Shown here: positions 22,797 through 34,334 of the stretch, in pieces | Position numbering within the stretch: the stretch's first letter is position 1 | How the letters are laid out: every line of letters starts with the position of its first letter | Source: Liolophura sinensis | Taxonomy: Eukaryota > Mollusca > Polyplacophora > Chitonida > Chitonidae | Length of the DNA stretch: 64,000 bases | Direction: 5' to 3' | Assembly: GCF_032854445.1 (NCBI RefSeq) | Contig: NC_088298.1 | Location: 21,787,295-21,851,294, forward strand | Translations under genes and position numbers: made by a program | Notes under the pieces: model-generated | The model's database searches: none | Seen by the model: only the letters and a program-made list of their open reading frames with translations | Told to the model about the DNA's origin: nothing

Positions 22797-23984
22797 TTTG
22801 GTCACATGACTAGAGGGTACTCGAAGTGAAAACAAAGCGAATTTAACGTGCCCCATGTGAGATAGGCCTTGAATAACATTTTACCATATAAAGTGAAAAA
22901 TATAGCCTTAAACTAGGAAATTCTTTCAGGAAAAGTAATCAAAACGAGGTTATGGCTTTCAAATATGATAGTTTTGCATGTTCTGTAGTACTATAAACTT
23001 TATTAATCAGCGAAAATGAGCATTTCGCTCACTTAGCTCTGTGTTGTTTATCACCTCCTGCTCCTGGCAGGGAACCCGGATTCTCGAAACTACAAACAGG
23101 CAGAAGAGCACTAACAACAATTTGTCACTAACTATCTTGGCATTAAAAAAGAATCAGGTAGCGGTACATAAAGTACATCAAGTACGAGAGAAGACTGTAA
23201 TTAAACAGTCCAACAGTCACATAAACCATGCAAGGTACAAGTAAACGTACACCGGTTCCTACCTCAATTAATCCACTTCACTGCAGTCAACTGCTCATTC
23301 CGCACAAAACTTGCCACTTCACAATTTCTTAGTAAAATGTCGAAACCCTGAATAGTCAGATGCCCTATTTGATTTTGTGTAAGTAAGAAAGTTCTAAATT
23401 CTTACAGGTACATGTATTTGGCCCATTATTATCCTTCCCCAACCCCTCCTGTACCCCTACCCCCAACATCTGTCAGCAATTAACTGATCAAAGGACTGCT
23501 ACATTACCCCTTCTGATTGCAGCTAATCCTCACAGGTAATAACAAACCACTAACTGACCTATAGCCCAGCTCTCTTTCTTCAGTTTCCACTCCAGCCCTT
23601 TCCACAACCTCTAGTCTCTCAGACCACCCATCTCCACCCACCACCCAACTTTTTCAACAGCCCTCAATTTTGCCAGCAGGGCGCTATCTAAAATCTGAAG
23701 CGACACCTGTACCCCAAGTGAGCCAAGTCCAATGAGCTCTCCTGTCAAGGAGGTGAAAACTGATTGGACCACCGAGAATAATAAGTTAAGCCTAATTACA
23801 TATCTGTATGTGCTTGCTTGTAAGAAATTTATATACCATTTGTATATTAATTAAATTAATTAAGGAATTATGTATTGTTAGATAATCATATTTTAACAGA
23901 GACAGAAGTACATACATTGCACTAATTATTGTTGATGCGATTAATTGTTAGAGAGCTCCAAGAAAGCCAGAGCAAATTGTATTA
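22797..23984. other. No gene recognised; pyrimidine-rich block at 23400-23720
   Basis: The block 23430-23650 is rich in CCCCT and CCAC runs on the plus strand. No frame or splice pattern stands out. Confidence 0.5.
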
Positions 23985-24075
23985 TTCTTCAGTTTCAAAA
24001 TCAAATTAAAATTATGCAAAAATTGCACTGAATGAAATGTGCTCTTTCATATGCAAAAAGAGATTGAGGAGTTTG
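23985..24075 (+). repeat. Dispersed repeat D, partial copy
   Basis: TTTCAAAATCAAATTAAAAT and GTGCTCTTTCATATGCAAAA align with the 3' part of the copy at 25835-26030. Confidence 0.45.
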
Positions 24076-25834
24076 GGTAATTTATATGTGGCCTGCAAGA
24101 ACATCCTCTGGTTAATAAAACTATTATCAATATTCAATATTAAATGTAATACACATGCAAATGAATAAAAGATCAGACTAAAAACTTTAAAAAAAAAAAA
24201 AGAAAAATCAGAAATGAGTTATAAACCTGACATTTATAGTTATATGTGTATTGTTTTTTTTTTTTTGTTTTTTTTTTTCAGAATTATTTTAAAACTGGAA
24301 TCATCATTATACTGATAAATTCCTATATTCCAGATCCGTATTTGTAATAGGGCCTCACCGAATTACCTCCCTTGGGGTCACTCTTCCGTTTAAAAGGTGC
24401 GTTTTTAGGAGAAAGCTGTGGTTAGTTGGGACCTTATAAAATGGCTACTGGCAGGTTTCCGAGTTAAATCGGCATAAGCTCCTTGATGACCTAGTTTTAA
24501 AGCAGATTTTAATTTTGTAAACTCACCTGGAAAACCCAGGATAATCATAATGTAGGCCTATTTTTTAAAATCCATTCGGACGTAATTTTAAAATCCAGGC
24601 CCTAATTAAATACAACTTTGGCAAACTCTTGAACTTAAAAAACACCAACTTCATTTACAATCTCTAGATATTTCTGCAACTTTCAAAGGCTCGGATATCA
24701 AGTTTTATTAGATTCTGATGCCTATAGAAAATATATGTCACTGTTGTGGAACAAGCTTAATAAGACACTGTGCCTGACCGATATCGGCTAAGGGAAGCGC
24801 AAATTTTATAATTTGACAGCTGACCTCTCCAAATAAGGGTTTTAATATCAATTCCAAACACCTGATTTCACTTGCCAAAATACAGAAGCGATTAAAAAGC
24901 CTTTTGATTGGACCATCATCAAGGTTAGTTGCAGAGCAGCAGAGTGAACTTTGTGATACAATTATATACATATGCAGCAGCTTGATTAATTTACATATAA
25001 GCACTGCTATATTTTTACAGGTATTGTTTAGTTTAATTTGATCACTGGGGAGCTTTCATTGCATTTTTACAATGTTTTTGTTTTCACTTTTGAAATCTTT
25101 TAATGTTTTTTATAGGTTTTTTGTGTTTTTGTCTTTTTTTCTTGCAATATTGTTTCTACTAAAAGTCATCATAAACATCAAAAACAGAACTGTTAGGTTT
25201 TATTTGAGTCAATGCACTCAAATTATTATTTCACTCATCTATGAAAAAAAAGATCAAAGGTAAATATATCCAACTATTATCAACTTGCTAAGGCTGATTG
25301 ATAAAAGCAATTAACAGAAAATCAAAAATCAAAAATTAATGATGAATTCTTTTGTTGATGATGTGCAAAATCAGTGGGACATGCACAAATACAACATGTC
25401 ACAAGCGACTTGTAAATAATTTCTCTCGAATAACAATGACAAATGAACAAAGCAATTAAACCATTGACACAAACAGCGTAAACACATTTACGAATAATTA
25501 AAAAAATTGGCTGAACAGTTTCATCTCTCTCTCAAAAGTTAAACTTGCACCTGCAGGAGTTTATTGGTGGATATATGCTACAAGGTTTCATTTTCGTTCT
25601 TTTCAAATCCGTATTTAGTAAATATAGGCATCAAATCAGACATTTGTGTACCAGCCTTCAACCCAGATGGACGTTCCATGTCAATAATCGCAAAGGCAAT
25701 TCCCAAAACATCATTAAACAACACTCACAGAAGAATTAACAAGGTATACAAAGTATGAAATCAAGACAGATTAATGCAAATTGAAGCAGTGAACAGGTTT
25801 TACTGATGGAAATTCGGAACTCTGTCCAGTTATA
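24076..25834. other. No gene recognised
   Basis: AT-rich with poly-A at 24188 and poly-T at 24255-24280. Frames of 60 to 88 codons occur but show no known motif. Confidence 0.5.
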
Positions 25835-26030
25835 TTTACTGTAATTCTGCAACCTTTGCACATGTTTGCAGGCTGGTCTTTCTTCAAGCGTATCCTGAAG
25901 GTATCATTCTGTGTTGACTGATAAAATTATCTGTTTTTGTGAGGCTGTTCTTTTGTCTCCAAAATCGGATTAAAAAAGTGCCTAATTTGCAATGAAAGTA
26001 TCTCTTTCATATGCGAAAAGGTTGGTGCAA
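25835..26030 (+). repeat. Dispersed repeat D, full copy
   Basis: TACTGTAATTCTGCAACC, CGTATCCTGAAGGTATCATT, CTGATAAAATTATC and TCTTTCATATGCGAAAAGG follow in the same order as in the copies at 28600 and 45345. Confidence 0.6.
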
Positions 26031-26872
26031 TAGGGTACACTCATTGTAACACTTTTAAAAATACCCTCATTCTCCTCTTTTTGATGACAGACGTAAGTAA
26101 TGCTGAAAGCTAAGGACTACATTTCTCTCTCAGTTTTTTGGGAAAGTGAAGATATGAATGTACATGTACCTGCAGAATAAATAATCCTTTGCTGTGGAAG
26201 AAAGATTCTGAAAATACTTGCATTTAAATTAAATATAAATGCATTTGTTCGTAAGAAACTTACGTTTTTTAGAGTCTACCGAATTATACTTAATTATACT
26301 CACTGGCCTCATTTCGCCGAAGTTCGTGCTGTCAATTTATGTACATCAAATAAACCCCTTACGCCATGCAAGTGGCCCGGAGCGTCTAAGGCCCCTCTGA
26401 GATGGTTCAATTTACAGCTGTAAAGGGATGTACAGCAAATGAGCCTTGACAACAAAAACTTGCGTAATTGTTTTTATATTTACGTTTTCATTCAGACTCA
26501 GTGTTTGTGTGTGTTGTACTTTAAAGATGTCTAGAAATAAATATATGATATATATGATTTACGATATACAATATTACAAGTCTTAGTGTGTAGGATATAT
26601 GTGAAGACTTTACAGGATCGACTGAATTTGAGAATCATAGAACAGTTTTTGTAGGTATACCATGGTGTGCTGATAAATAGTACTGAAATTACTTCAGCAT
26701 GATCTGTACAGGTCTCCTGAGAACGGGAACGGGGTCAATCCTGGGACTGTTGAACAAGACGGCCTCAGCAGGAGATCTTGGGATTTTCAATTTAAAATAA
26801 TTAATCCGCAGACATGTACAATAAAATAATACCCATATCAATGGATTTATGACAGTGTATAGTTCTATCATT

Positions 26873-27203
26873 TTGCTACTGACCTATTATATATCATTTT
26901 GCTATTGACCTATTGTATATCATTTTGCTACTGACCTATTGTATATCATTTTGCTATTGACCTATTATATATCATTTTGCTATTGACCTATTGTATATCA
27001 TTTTGCTATTGACCTATTGTATATCATTTTGCTATTGACCTATTGTATATCATTTTGCTATTGACCTATTATATATCATTTTGCTATTGACCTATTGTAT
27101 ATCATTTTGCTATAGACCTATTATATATCATTTTGCTATAGACCTATTGTATATCATTTTGCTATTGACCTATTGTATATCATTTTGCTATTGACCTATT
27201 ATA
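26873..27203. repeat. 26-bp minisatellite, about 13 copies
   Basis: TGACCTATTGTATATCATTT plus TGCTAT, very homogeneous; the only common changes are TATTGT/TATTAT and CTACTG/CTATTG. Confidence 0.95.
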
Positions 27204-28599
27204 AACTGGTTGTCATGTCTGAGCTTTATTCAAGCAACCACTCACCAGGAGAAAGCTTTGATCAGCCAAGTGTTTGGCAACTGTAAGCTACTGCTCATCT
27301 ATACAGGGCGTATACTTCCTCCATACTGTTTCAGCATAATTATTGACAATAAACAACTCATGTTGTGAAAGAAGACCACACCTGCATGACTTTGTTGTCT
27401 GTCTTGGCGTCTTCACCAATTTAAGGAATCCGGTTTATACATGGCTGTAATTTATAATAAAATGATAAATACAACTTCTTTCCAAGAGGCTGGCATCAGT
27501 GATTGGATAATTTTTTTTCTTTTTTGGCTGTGTATATCAGTCTACAAGGATTCGTTCTTTCAGGGAAGTATCAAGTCTCATTACCAAATTCAAATTCTGG
27601 AAAAATGCATGCCAATAAAACTCAAGTCATCCTTAATATTGTCTATTTTGTCTTTCATAGGGCAATATGTGAACACGAAATCTGACAATCACATACACGC
27701 AGCAGCAAGCATGTGTTGTTGCACTTCTGTTACATCCTTAATTTTCCTGATAAATATCTCCGGAGAGATATTCGATAAAATCTGTTCTCAACCTTCTTCC
27801 TTCACCTAAGATGTCTTTGAAACAGTGACTGCAAATGAAGGATTAAAGGCATAGGCAAGTCTCTCAAAAGGTGCTTCAGAAAAACTGGCGCATTTCATGA
27901 ATCAACAAGATGCAGGGCTCTTGTTAGAAGTGTGCATGATTCTGAAAATATAAGGTAACAGGGCAGAGATCAACCTGTGCAGACCGGAATGAGCACATAT
28001 GGTGTAGATACCGTGAGGTATTCATCACAGAATCTATGACTGCAATATTGGACCGGAACAAGAAAGTCTGGTTTTGTTTTAGCAATGCAACACAATGTTA
28101 GTGAATGATTAAGTCCGCACATTTCCATTAGGCGATGGTTGTGCACGGCCTCTCCCTTCCTTAAACTTCTAAGACAGGTTAGTTTTCCCATTCAGGCACG
28201 CGGATCTGACACGTGTTGCCGCTGTATTAATGCCTTCAGAATTTGCTTTGAATAAACATCTTGCAAGCGGAAAAACGTGAAGAATAACGATATTAAAATA
28301 GGGAAAGTGTACAAGCTCACTCTGAAAATGCTTGCAGGCGGACATTATACAGGGCACCATCAAAATAAGTTCAAAGAGCCATAATTATACAGCTCTATTA
28401 TCTCCCAATTAAAACATACATGTTAATCAAAGGCAGAATTACTGCTGAATGGACCTTGATCATTCCTAACCATCCAAATCAGGATTATCTTGAAGTGCAA
28501 ATGTACTGATTCACACCTACTACATGCGCACCGGTCACCAATACTCATACGGTAATAGGACAATAGTCCTGTAACACCTCAACCTTTAATTAAGTTTAA
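27204..28599. other. No gene recognised
   Basis: A 122-codon plus-strand frame (27441-27809) is hydrophobic only because it reads through T-rich tracts, and no domain is visible. The CpG content is slightly higher at 27960-28260. Confidence 0.5.
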
Positions 28600-28740
28600 T
28601 TAAGCATATTCTGTAGGTATTATCCTGTGTAGACTGATGAAATTATACTTTATGTGAAGCCCTGAATCTGACCAATCCAATTAATGTAATTTTATCGCCA
28701 AAATCAAATTAAAAATGTGCGTCTGCATATATTTTGCTAC
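28600..28740 (+). repeat. Dispersed repeat D, copy
   Basis: GCATATTCTGTAGGTATTAT, GTGTAGACTGATGAAATTAT, GTGAAGCCCTGAATCTGACC and CCAAAATCAAATTAAAAATG are collinear with copy 25835-26030. It ends next to a truncated SINE. Confidence 0.6.
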
Positions 28741-28781
28741 GTAAGTTTCGTATGTAAAAATGCACTTTCAGAGACACAAGT

Positions 28782-28929
28782 AAGTTGGAAGGTCTGCCAG
28801 CAACCTGCGCATAGTCGTGGGTTTTCCCTGGGCTCTGCCCGGTTTCGTCCCACCATAATGCTGGCCATCTTCGTATAAGTAAAATATTCTTGAGTAGGGC
28901 GTAAAACACCAATCAAATAAATAAATAAG
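28782..28929 (+). mobile_element. 5'-truncated SINE (tail half)
   Basis: It starts at GGAAGGTCTGCCAGCAACC and ends CACCAATCAAATAAATAAAT. The tRNA-like head is missing. Its end is included in a local tandem duplication. Confidence 0.87.
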
Positions 28930-29078
28930 TAAATCGGAGACACAAAGAGGCCTTCTAATACTTCATGTTCTGATGCAAACATTCTTGAGTAGGGCATAAA
29001 ACACCAATCAAATAAATAAATAAATAAATTGGAGACACAAAGAGGCCTGCTAATAATTCACATTCTGATGCAAACATT
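28885..29078. repeat. About 97-bp tandem duplication of a SINE end and its flank
   Basis: ATTCTTGAGTAGGGCGTAAA through GAGACACAAAGAGGCC and TTCTGATGCAAAC occurs twice in direct succession with small differences. The duplication joins within ATTCTTGAGTAGGGC. Confidence 0.85.
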
Positions 29079-29084
29079 AAAGCT

Positions 29085-29212
29085 TTTCTAACAGGAAATT
29101 ACCCAAACGTCACCAAAAAAAACCTCCATCTTATTTAATGCTCCAGTAATGTGGATGAATCAATCAGAATCAAGCTAAGTATGTAACTTGAAAAACGCTG
29201 ACCTTAGCTGAG
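29085..29212 (+). repeat. Dispersed repeat C, copy 3
   Basis: GTAATGTGGATGAATCAATC followed by AGAATCAAGCTAAG is nearly identical to copy 2, and AAAGCTTTTCTAACAGG aligns upstream. Confidence 0.55.
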
Positions 29213-29397
29213 GTGAAAGATGGGTCTAGTGATTGAGTTTTGGTGGACATACCTGCCACCATCTGTGGGTGGGCCACACCTAAAATTTCACACGCACACC
29301 AGTTTTTATTCAAGCTCTAAATATGTTATATTTCCTCCATCAAAAGTTTGAAAATTTCATCAATCTGAAATAACCTCTCCTTTTTATAGCAATGTGC

Positions 29398-29474
29398 ATG
29401 ACAACTGGCCAATCAAAGACGACTGGCCAATCAAAGACAACTGGCCAATCAAAGACGACTGGCCAATCAAAGAG
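29398..29474. repeat. 18-bp tandem repeat, four to five copies
   Basis: GACTGGCCAATCAAAGAC repeated head to tail. Each unit carries a CCAAT pentamer. Confidence 0.93.
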
Positions 29475-32400
29475 GACTAATTCGTTCATTTCAAAAGGTA
29501 AGGTAAAAAGAGCAGCTGTACCGTTTGGTGACGTACATGATGAAATCAAAACGACCATCGTGCATGTCGGGCAAAGATTGCTTATTAATATCAATATATC
29601 CAAGGGTGTCAATTTTGTACTGGGCACATATTAATGGGAAAATTGTTGGAAGTAGAATAATAAACCCTATAAATATCCCACTCTGTTCCACATTATCTTC
29701 ATAAAAAATGTAATGTTCTATTAATTAGTCTTGATCATTATGGAATCTTAAGCAACTTAAGATGAGAAAACCAGAAAACATTCAAAACAATTCTTCTTCA
29801 AACCAAAATTTGATCTACCCTAATTATGCGTCCATTCCAACCACCACTGCAACCAATATTTTGAAACATTGTGAGAGAACTATGAGCGTATGGGGTTTTG
29901 AGAAATGATCCGCACAGTTGTTTGAAGCTTGAATCTTTAGTGACACAAGCGTAGCATTTTTGGAGTCATTTTAAGAACTATATACATAAATTCCACAGAA
30001 ACAGGTGCTCAAGAGGTCAAAAATGTTGAGGCTTTACAGTAGATCTGAAAACCTCACCATCTCTGTAACCATAACGATAACTGTAGCCAATCAAAGTGCA
30101 TCAAATCTGTCATTTCAAAAACTGATGTAAATATCAAGAGAATATGTAGCTTTTTTGCATGATGAAAAACATCTGTGACCATCATACAATAAGTGCTAAT
30201 GTCATCAAAACTCAATGGTGTCAACTTCTAAACATTTTTTTTTTAGCTTTTTTAGCTGCAGCATAATATATCTTAATTACAATTATTCCATCCTGTTTTA
30301 AAATCCTGCGGTTTTCGTTAAAAACCTTATCTAGATGGAACTGTGTTCTTAAATGTTACAAAATATCAAATAATTGTTACAAGCCTGATCTGATCAACAT
30401 ATTGTTTGACCTGTTTGTATACTGTATCTTACACAAATGATTAAAGTCTATTTCAAAGCAGAGGAAACTGGAGCCTGACAAAGTATTTAAATTACTACCG
30501 GCCCAGGTAATTTCATTAAGTAACTCTCTCTGGCTGTGGGAAGGTCTGTCAGCAACCTGCAGATGGTTGTCGATTTCCCCAGGGCTCTGCCCAGTTTCCT
30601 CCCACCATAATGCTGCCCACCGTCACGTAAGTGAAATATTCTAGAGTACAATGTAAAATACCAATGAAATCAAATGAAATCCATTAAGTAACTGAAGTAT
30701 TGTCTCACAAATTATGAGGCACAAATTTTCACCTGCCAAGTCAGCTCAATGTGATATCACCGGACATTAGCACTAAATACACAATCTCCAACAAACTTCA
30801 TGAACAGCAACATGAACAAGCCCTCACAAAAACTGTTGGCAATTTGTAACGAACAATCCAAGAATTGTACAGCCAGAGGCCAGGTCAAGTTTACTGAGTG
30901 TCTGACCTGTCTGTCTGGCCTGGACCTCTTGGCCCCTTCAGATTCTCCCACAAAAGCTTACTGCCCTCAATAACAGGAGACCCTTCAGTGAAGACAGGAG
31001 AAACTAAAAAAAATCCATGTTTAAGGCTGTGATAGAGCCAGACCCATACAAATGATTTACAAGTGTTGTCACCGAAGACGGATCCAAGAACAATGGATGA
31101 AGGCAAGGAAGTCTTGAAAATTTCCTGTCTGCGGCTGATGAAATAAAGAACTCAGCCCACCTTCCCCCTTTCTTCTCATCCCCAGCCGACACCAATCTTA
31201 TTTTTTTTTTTTTTTTTTTAGCAAGCCCACCCTAAAACCCCCCAAAATGGAATAAAAATAAAAGTTCACCTTTTTATTTTGTTCCATCTCTGTAGGATTT
31301 TTTTTATGATTGTCCTGTTTTTCATGGCTTTCTGATGAAGTAAACGACTTTAACACGCACAATTGCAGAGACATTTTACACTTTCACACAAAGTTCCATT
31401 TTTCATTTTTGTACTGTCCTCTGACATTGAAAAACCTATCAAATCCTCCATAAAACCAAAACTGAAATTGGTGTGGCCTTACGATATCAAAGAGACATCA
31501 TTTGATATTCAGGTATGTCGCACTAAGTAGTCATTTTGGGTCTATTGCAGATTCGGACATGAACGTATATAACACATACTAAAGCAGAACTATTGGTTGT
31601 CAGTCACCTTGGAGAAATACTATCAACATTCCTTTCAACAAGCAAAATTTGGACGAGTAGCCAAAAGCCCCCCTAAATTCAGTTGGCCGAGCTATACTTC
31701 CCTACAAATTGCTCCCCTAACATCTTATTGGGAGAGCTATAGCTGATGTTAGGTAAGGTCAGTTGGCTACAACCAAGACGTGTAAGCTTTTTACAGATAT
31801 CAAATTTGCTGGACAAATTTACTTGATTTACACATTTGTGCTATGAGCAACATTTCTGTAATGGAACCAGCCCTACGTCAGAATGGCATTTATTCGTTGC
31901 TAAAACTTGTATGACGTAACATCTTTGGAGACTCACATGTTTTCCAACGTCACGGACATATGACTAATTTTGCAGCAGAGATTAATTGAGATGGCTGTAT
32001 GATTCGGAACCAATGCATGGCGCTTCGGTGTTGTTAAACATGCATCTGACACAGCTCCCACTAGGTAGATTAAAACTGACATCTCTGTGGAGAATTAATG
32101 CCACTACATATCCACCTCAGACCAATGAGCAAACGTTTCTTATTTGTGCTGGCCAATCAAAGCACGCTTAACATGGCCGGCTAGGAAACAGTTTCTAGTT
32201 GAGAGTGCATGACAACACCAAGCCTGCAACAATGCACTTCCGTTTTCAAAATGACAATAATACGGGAGACATTTTGATGGCAATGAAGAATAGTTCGATT
32301 TGCGATTTGGCCGACCAATCAGCTGGTCTCCTAAAATTATTTCAGCGAGTGTGGGCGTGAGACTTTGTTGAAAAGACAGCTAAATAAGTTAATCAGGCTG

Positions 32401-32664
32401 GAATAGCGGCTGTAAAATGCTCTGATAGTAAGTCTGCCAGAATTCTAGGTACACGTACAAGCTGGCTATACATATGTCAGCTGTCTTACACATGAATGCA
32501 TTGCTAACTGCGTTTATTGTGAATGTTTCTGAGTTGGAGGGTCAAACTTAATTTTAAACTGAATTAATTCATGCAGACTCATTCCTCACATCTGTGCTTT
32601 TATTTCAAAATAGATAAATGATACAATTTACCCTTGAAATGACCAAAAATTTGGTCCATGACTA
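29475..32664. other. No gene recognised apart from the SINE at 30529
   Basis: The segments near 29466-29660 and 30083-30270 share short collinear phrases (GCCAATCAAAG, TCATTTCAAAA, GCATGATGAAA) and may be an old duplication. The part 30880-31200 is more GC-balanced without a recognisable exon. Confidence 0.45.
30529..30676 (+). mobile_element. 5'-truncated SINE (tail half)
   Basis: GTGGGAAGGTCTGTCAGCAA to GTAAAATACCAATGAAATC. The body is recognisable, the head is absent and the terminal repeat is degenerate. Confidence 0.8.
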
Positions 32665-32870
32665 GCTTTCCCATTATTCCTGATTTTGAGAGTTCTTCAG
32701 ATTTTAAAAAGGTGTTTCATGGTTTGCTTGGAACATGGGATGATATTCTACTGGATAGTTCTAAGTTTCACCACCAAAAATAAAATTTCACGACATTTAT
32801 TTGCCTCTAAAAATGCGCTTGTGGGCAAAATTTCAGGTTATTTAGGGTATACCGTCTTCCATAAATGCAT
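32665..32870 (+). repeat. Dispersed repeat E, copy 1
   Basis: CCTGATTTTGAGAGTTCTTC, GGTGTTTCATGGTTTGCTTGG and CACGACATTTATTTGCCTC are matched in order at 47885-48037. Confidence 0.5.
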
Positions 32871-33270
32871 GTCTATATACCTTGACTACCTGGACCGCAG
32901 AACTTCTTTGACAGCTGTTCTTAACATGGTGCATGGACCATATATGTAGCAATTACAAGCACCTGTATACACAGGAGTTAAATTTAAAATGCAGTTAGTT
33001 TACGAGCATGAAGTACTTAAGTATTGTACTCAGACATACAATGTTTCCTCAATCATTAATTATGTAGCGAAAGGATCCATCGGGACGTTTGTGCAATTTA
33101 AGAGAAACAAAAAACAATAAAAAAAAAACACACAAAAGAAGGTATTTATGTGAATATCATACTTTCTAGGAAGCTGACTTTAAAATGATCACGTAGACTT
33201 TCAGCAGATTGCCTCACAAGTTGAATACACAAAAGAAGGCAAGTGCAACCATGAAAGTTTAAATACCGCC

Positions 33271-33640
33271 AATTGGGGAGTTTCGATTTCGAACTCTTTT
33301 ATCTTTGAAGGTAGAAAAAGTTCAACTGTGTCCATGTGACCTATCGGAAATGTTAGGCAACTATTTCTGATCACCTTCACTATAACACGGGCGTGCATAT
33401 GACAAAGTGGCACAAAAATAATAATTTAAAGTGGATTAATGACAGAGAAAATGGAGAAGCTGAATGTATGTGATCTTGAGAAGTTTCTAAAGGAAAGAAG
33501 TGTCATTTGTGACTATGGGAAAAGGTGAGAGAGGTGATCAGTTTCAACAAAGGTTGCTAACATTTTTCACCAGTTACATGACACAGTAAGACTGTTTTTA
33601 CCTTTTACTACAACAGATTTCCAACTCCAAACTCGCCTAC
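33271..33640 (-). mobile_element. Long-TIR MITE-like element, copy 3 (opposite orientation)
   Basis: Reverse-complemented, 33271-33545 follows copy 1 through GTGAAGGTGATCAGAAATAG, GGTCACATGGACACAG and GAACTTTTTCTACCTTC. The end at 33560-33640 (CAGTTACATGACACAGTAAG, CCAACTCCAAACTCGCCTA) is the second arm. The length is about 370 bases. Confidence 0.72.
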
Positions 33641-34334
33641 TGTCCTAGCTTAAACTCAATCAGCTTGACACCTGACAGCTTAGAAGTGACAACAACATCA
33701 TTATAGTTGTCTTTCAACTGGTCTTTCAAACGAAGATTATAAAAGATAAGCACCTTTTCATCATCCGGACACCTGAATCCCTCAAGGTATGGAGATCACA
33801 GTCTATGACTTAAACCTGGATGAACCCAACTAAGGAAACTGTTCTAAGCTGATTAAAAAATAGGACACACCTGCAGGATATACCCCAAGAGGTCAGCTTT
33901 GTACTTACAGGTGATTAAAGTAGAAAATACAGGTATCTGCTGAGATTGGTATTCATGACAAACGGAAACTTAATTATGACACCCACAATTCATTATTGTA
34001 ACCGAGGCCTCCAGACATTCTTAACAAAATATATTAAACTGAAAGAAAGCTGTGACTCAATTTTGCCATATATCTTGATTTTCTCCTTTATTAGCATACA
34101 AATAGTGAACATATGTCTGGTTTAAATTCTAAAACAATTCTGGCCAGGTTCATGCTTTTGTTATAAAAAAGTTTTGCACAAAAGCATTCAGCCTTCAATG
34201 ACAATATTAATTAATATTAAAAAGCACAAGAAAACATTTGTAGCAAATGGGAAATACAAAAATTCCAGTGATTTGGTGTTATAATGCTCTCTAAAGCATC
34301 CAACGATTATAGCTAGAATAGTGTGTAGAACGGA

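Noticed and set aside
27441-27809. 122-codon hydrophobic plus-strand frame
   Set aside because: Its hydrophobic segment comes from a T-rich low-complexity tract; no start context, domain or splice support.
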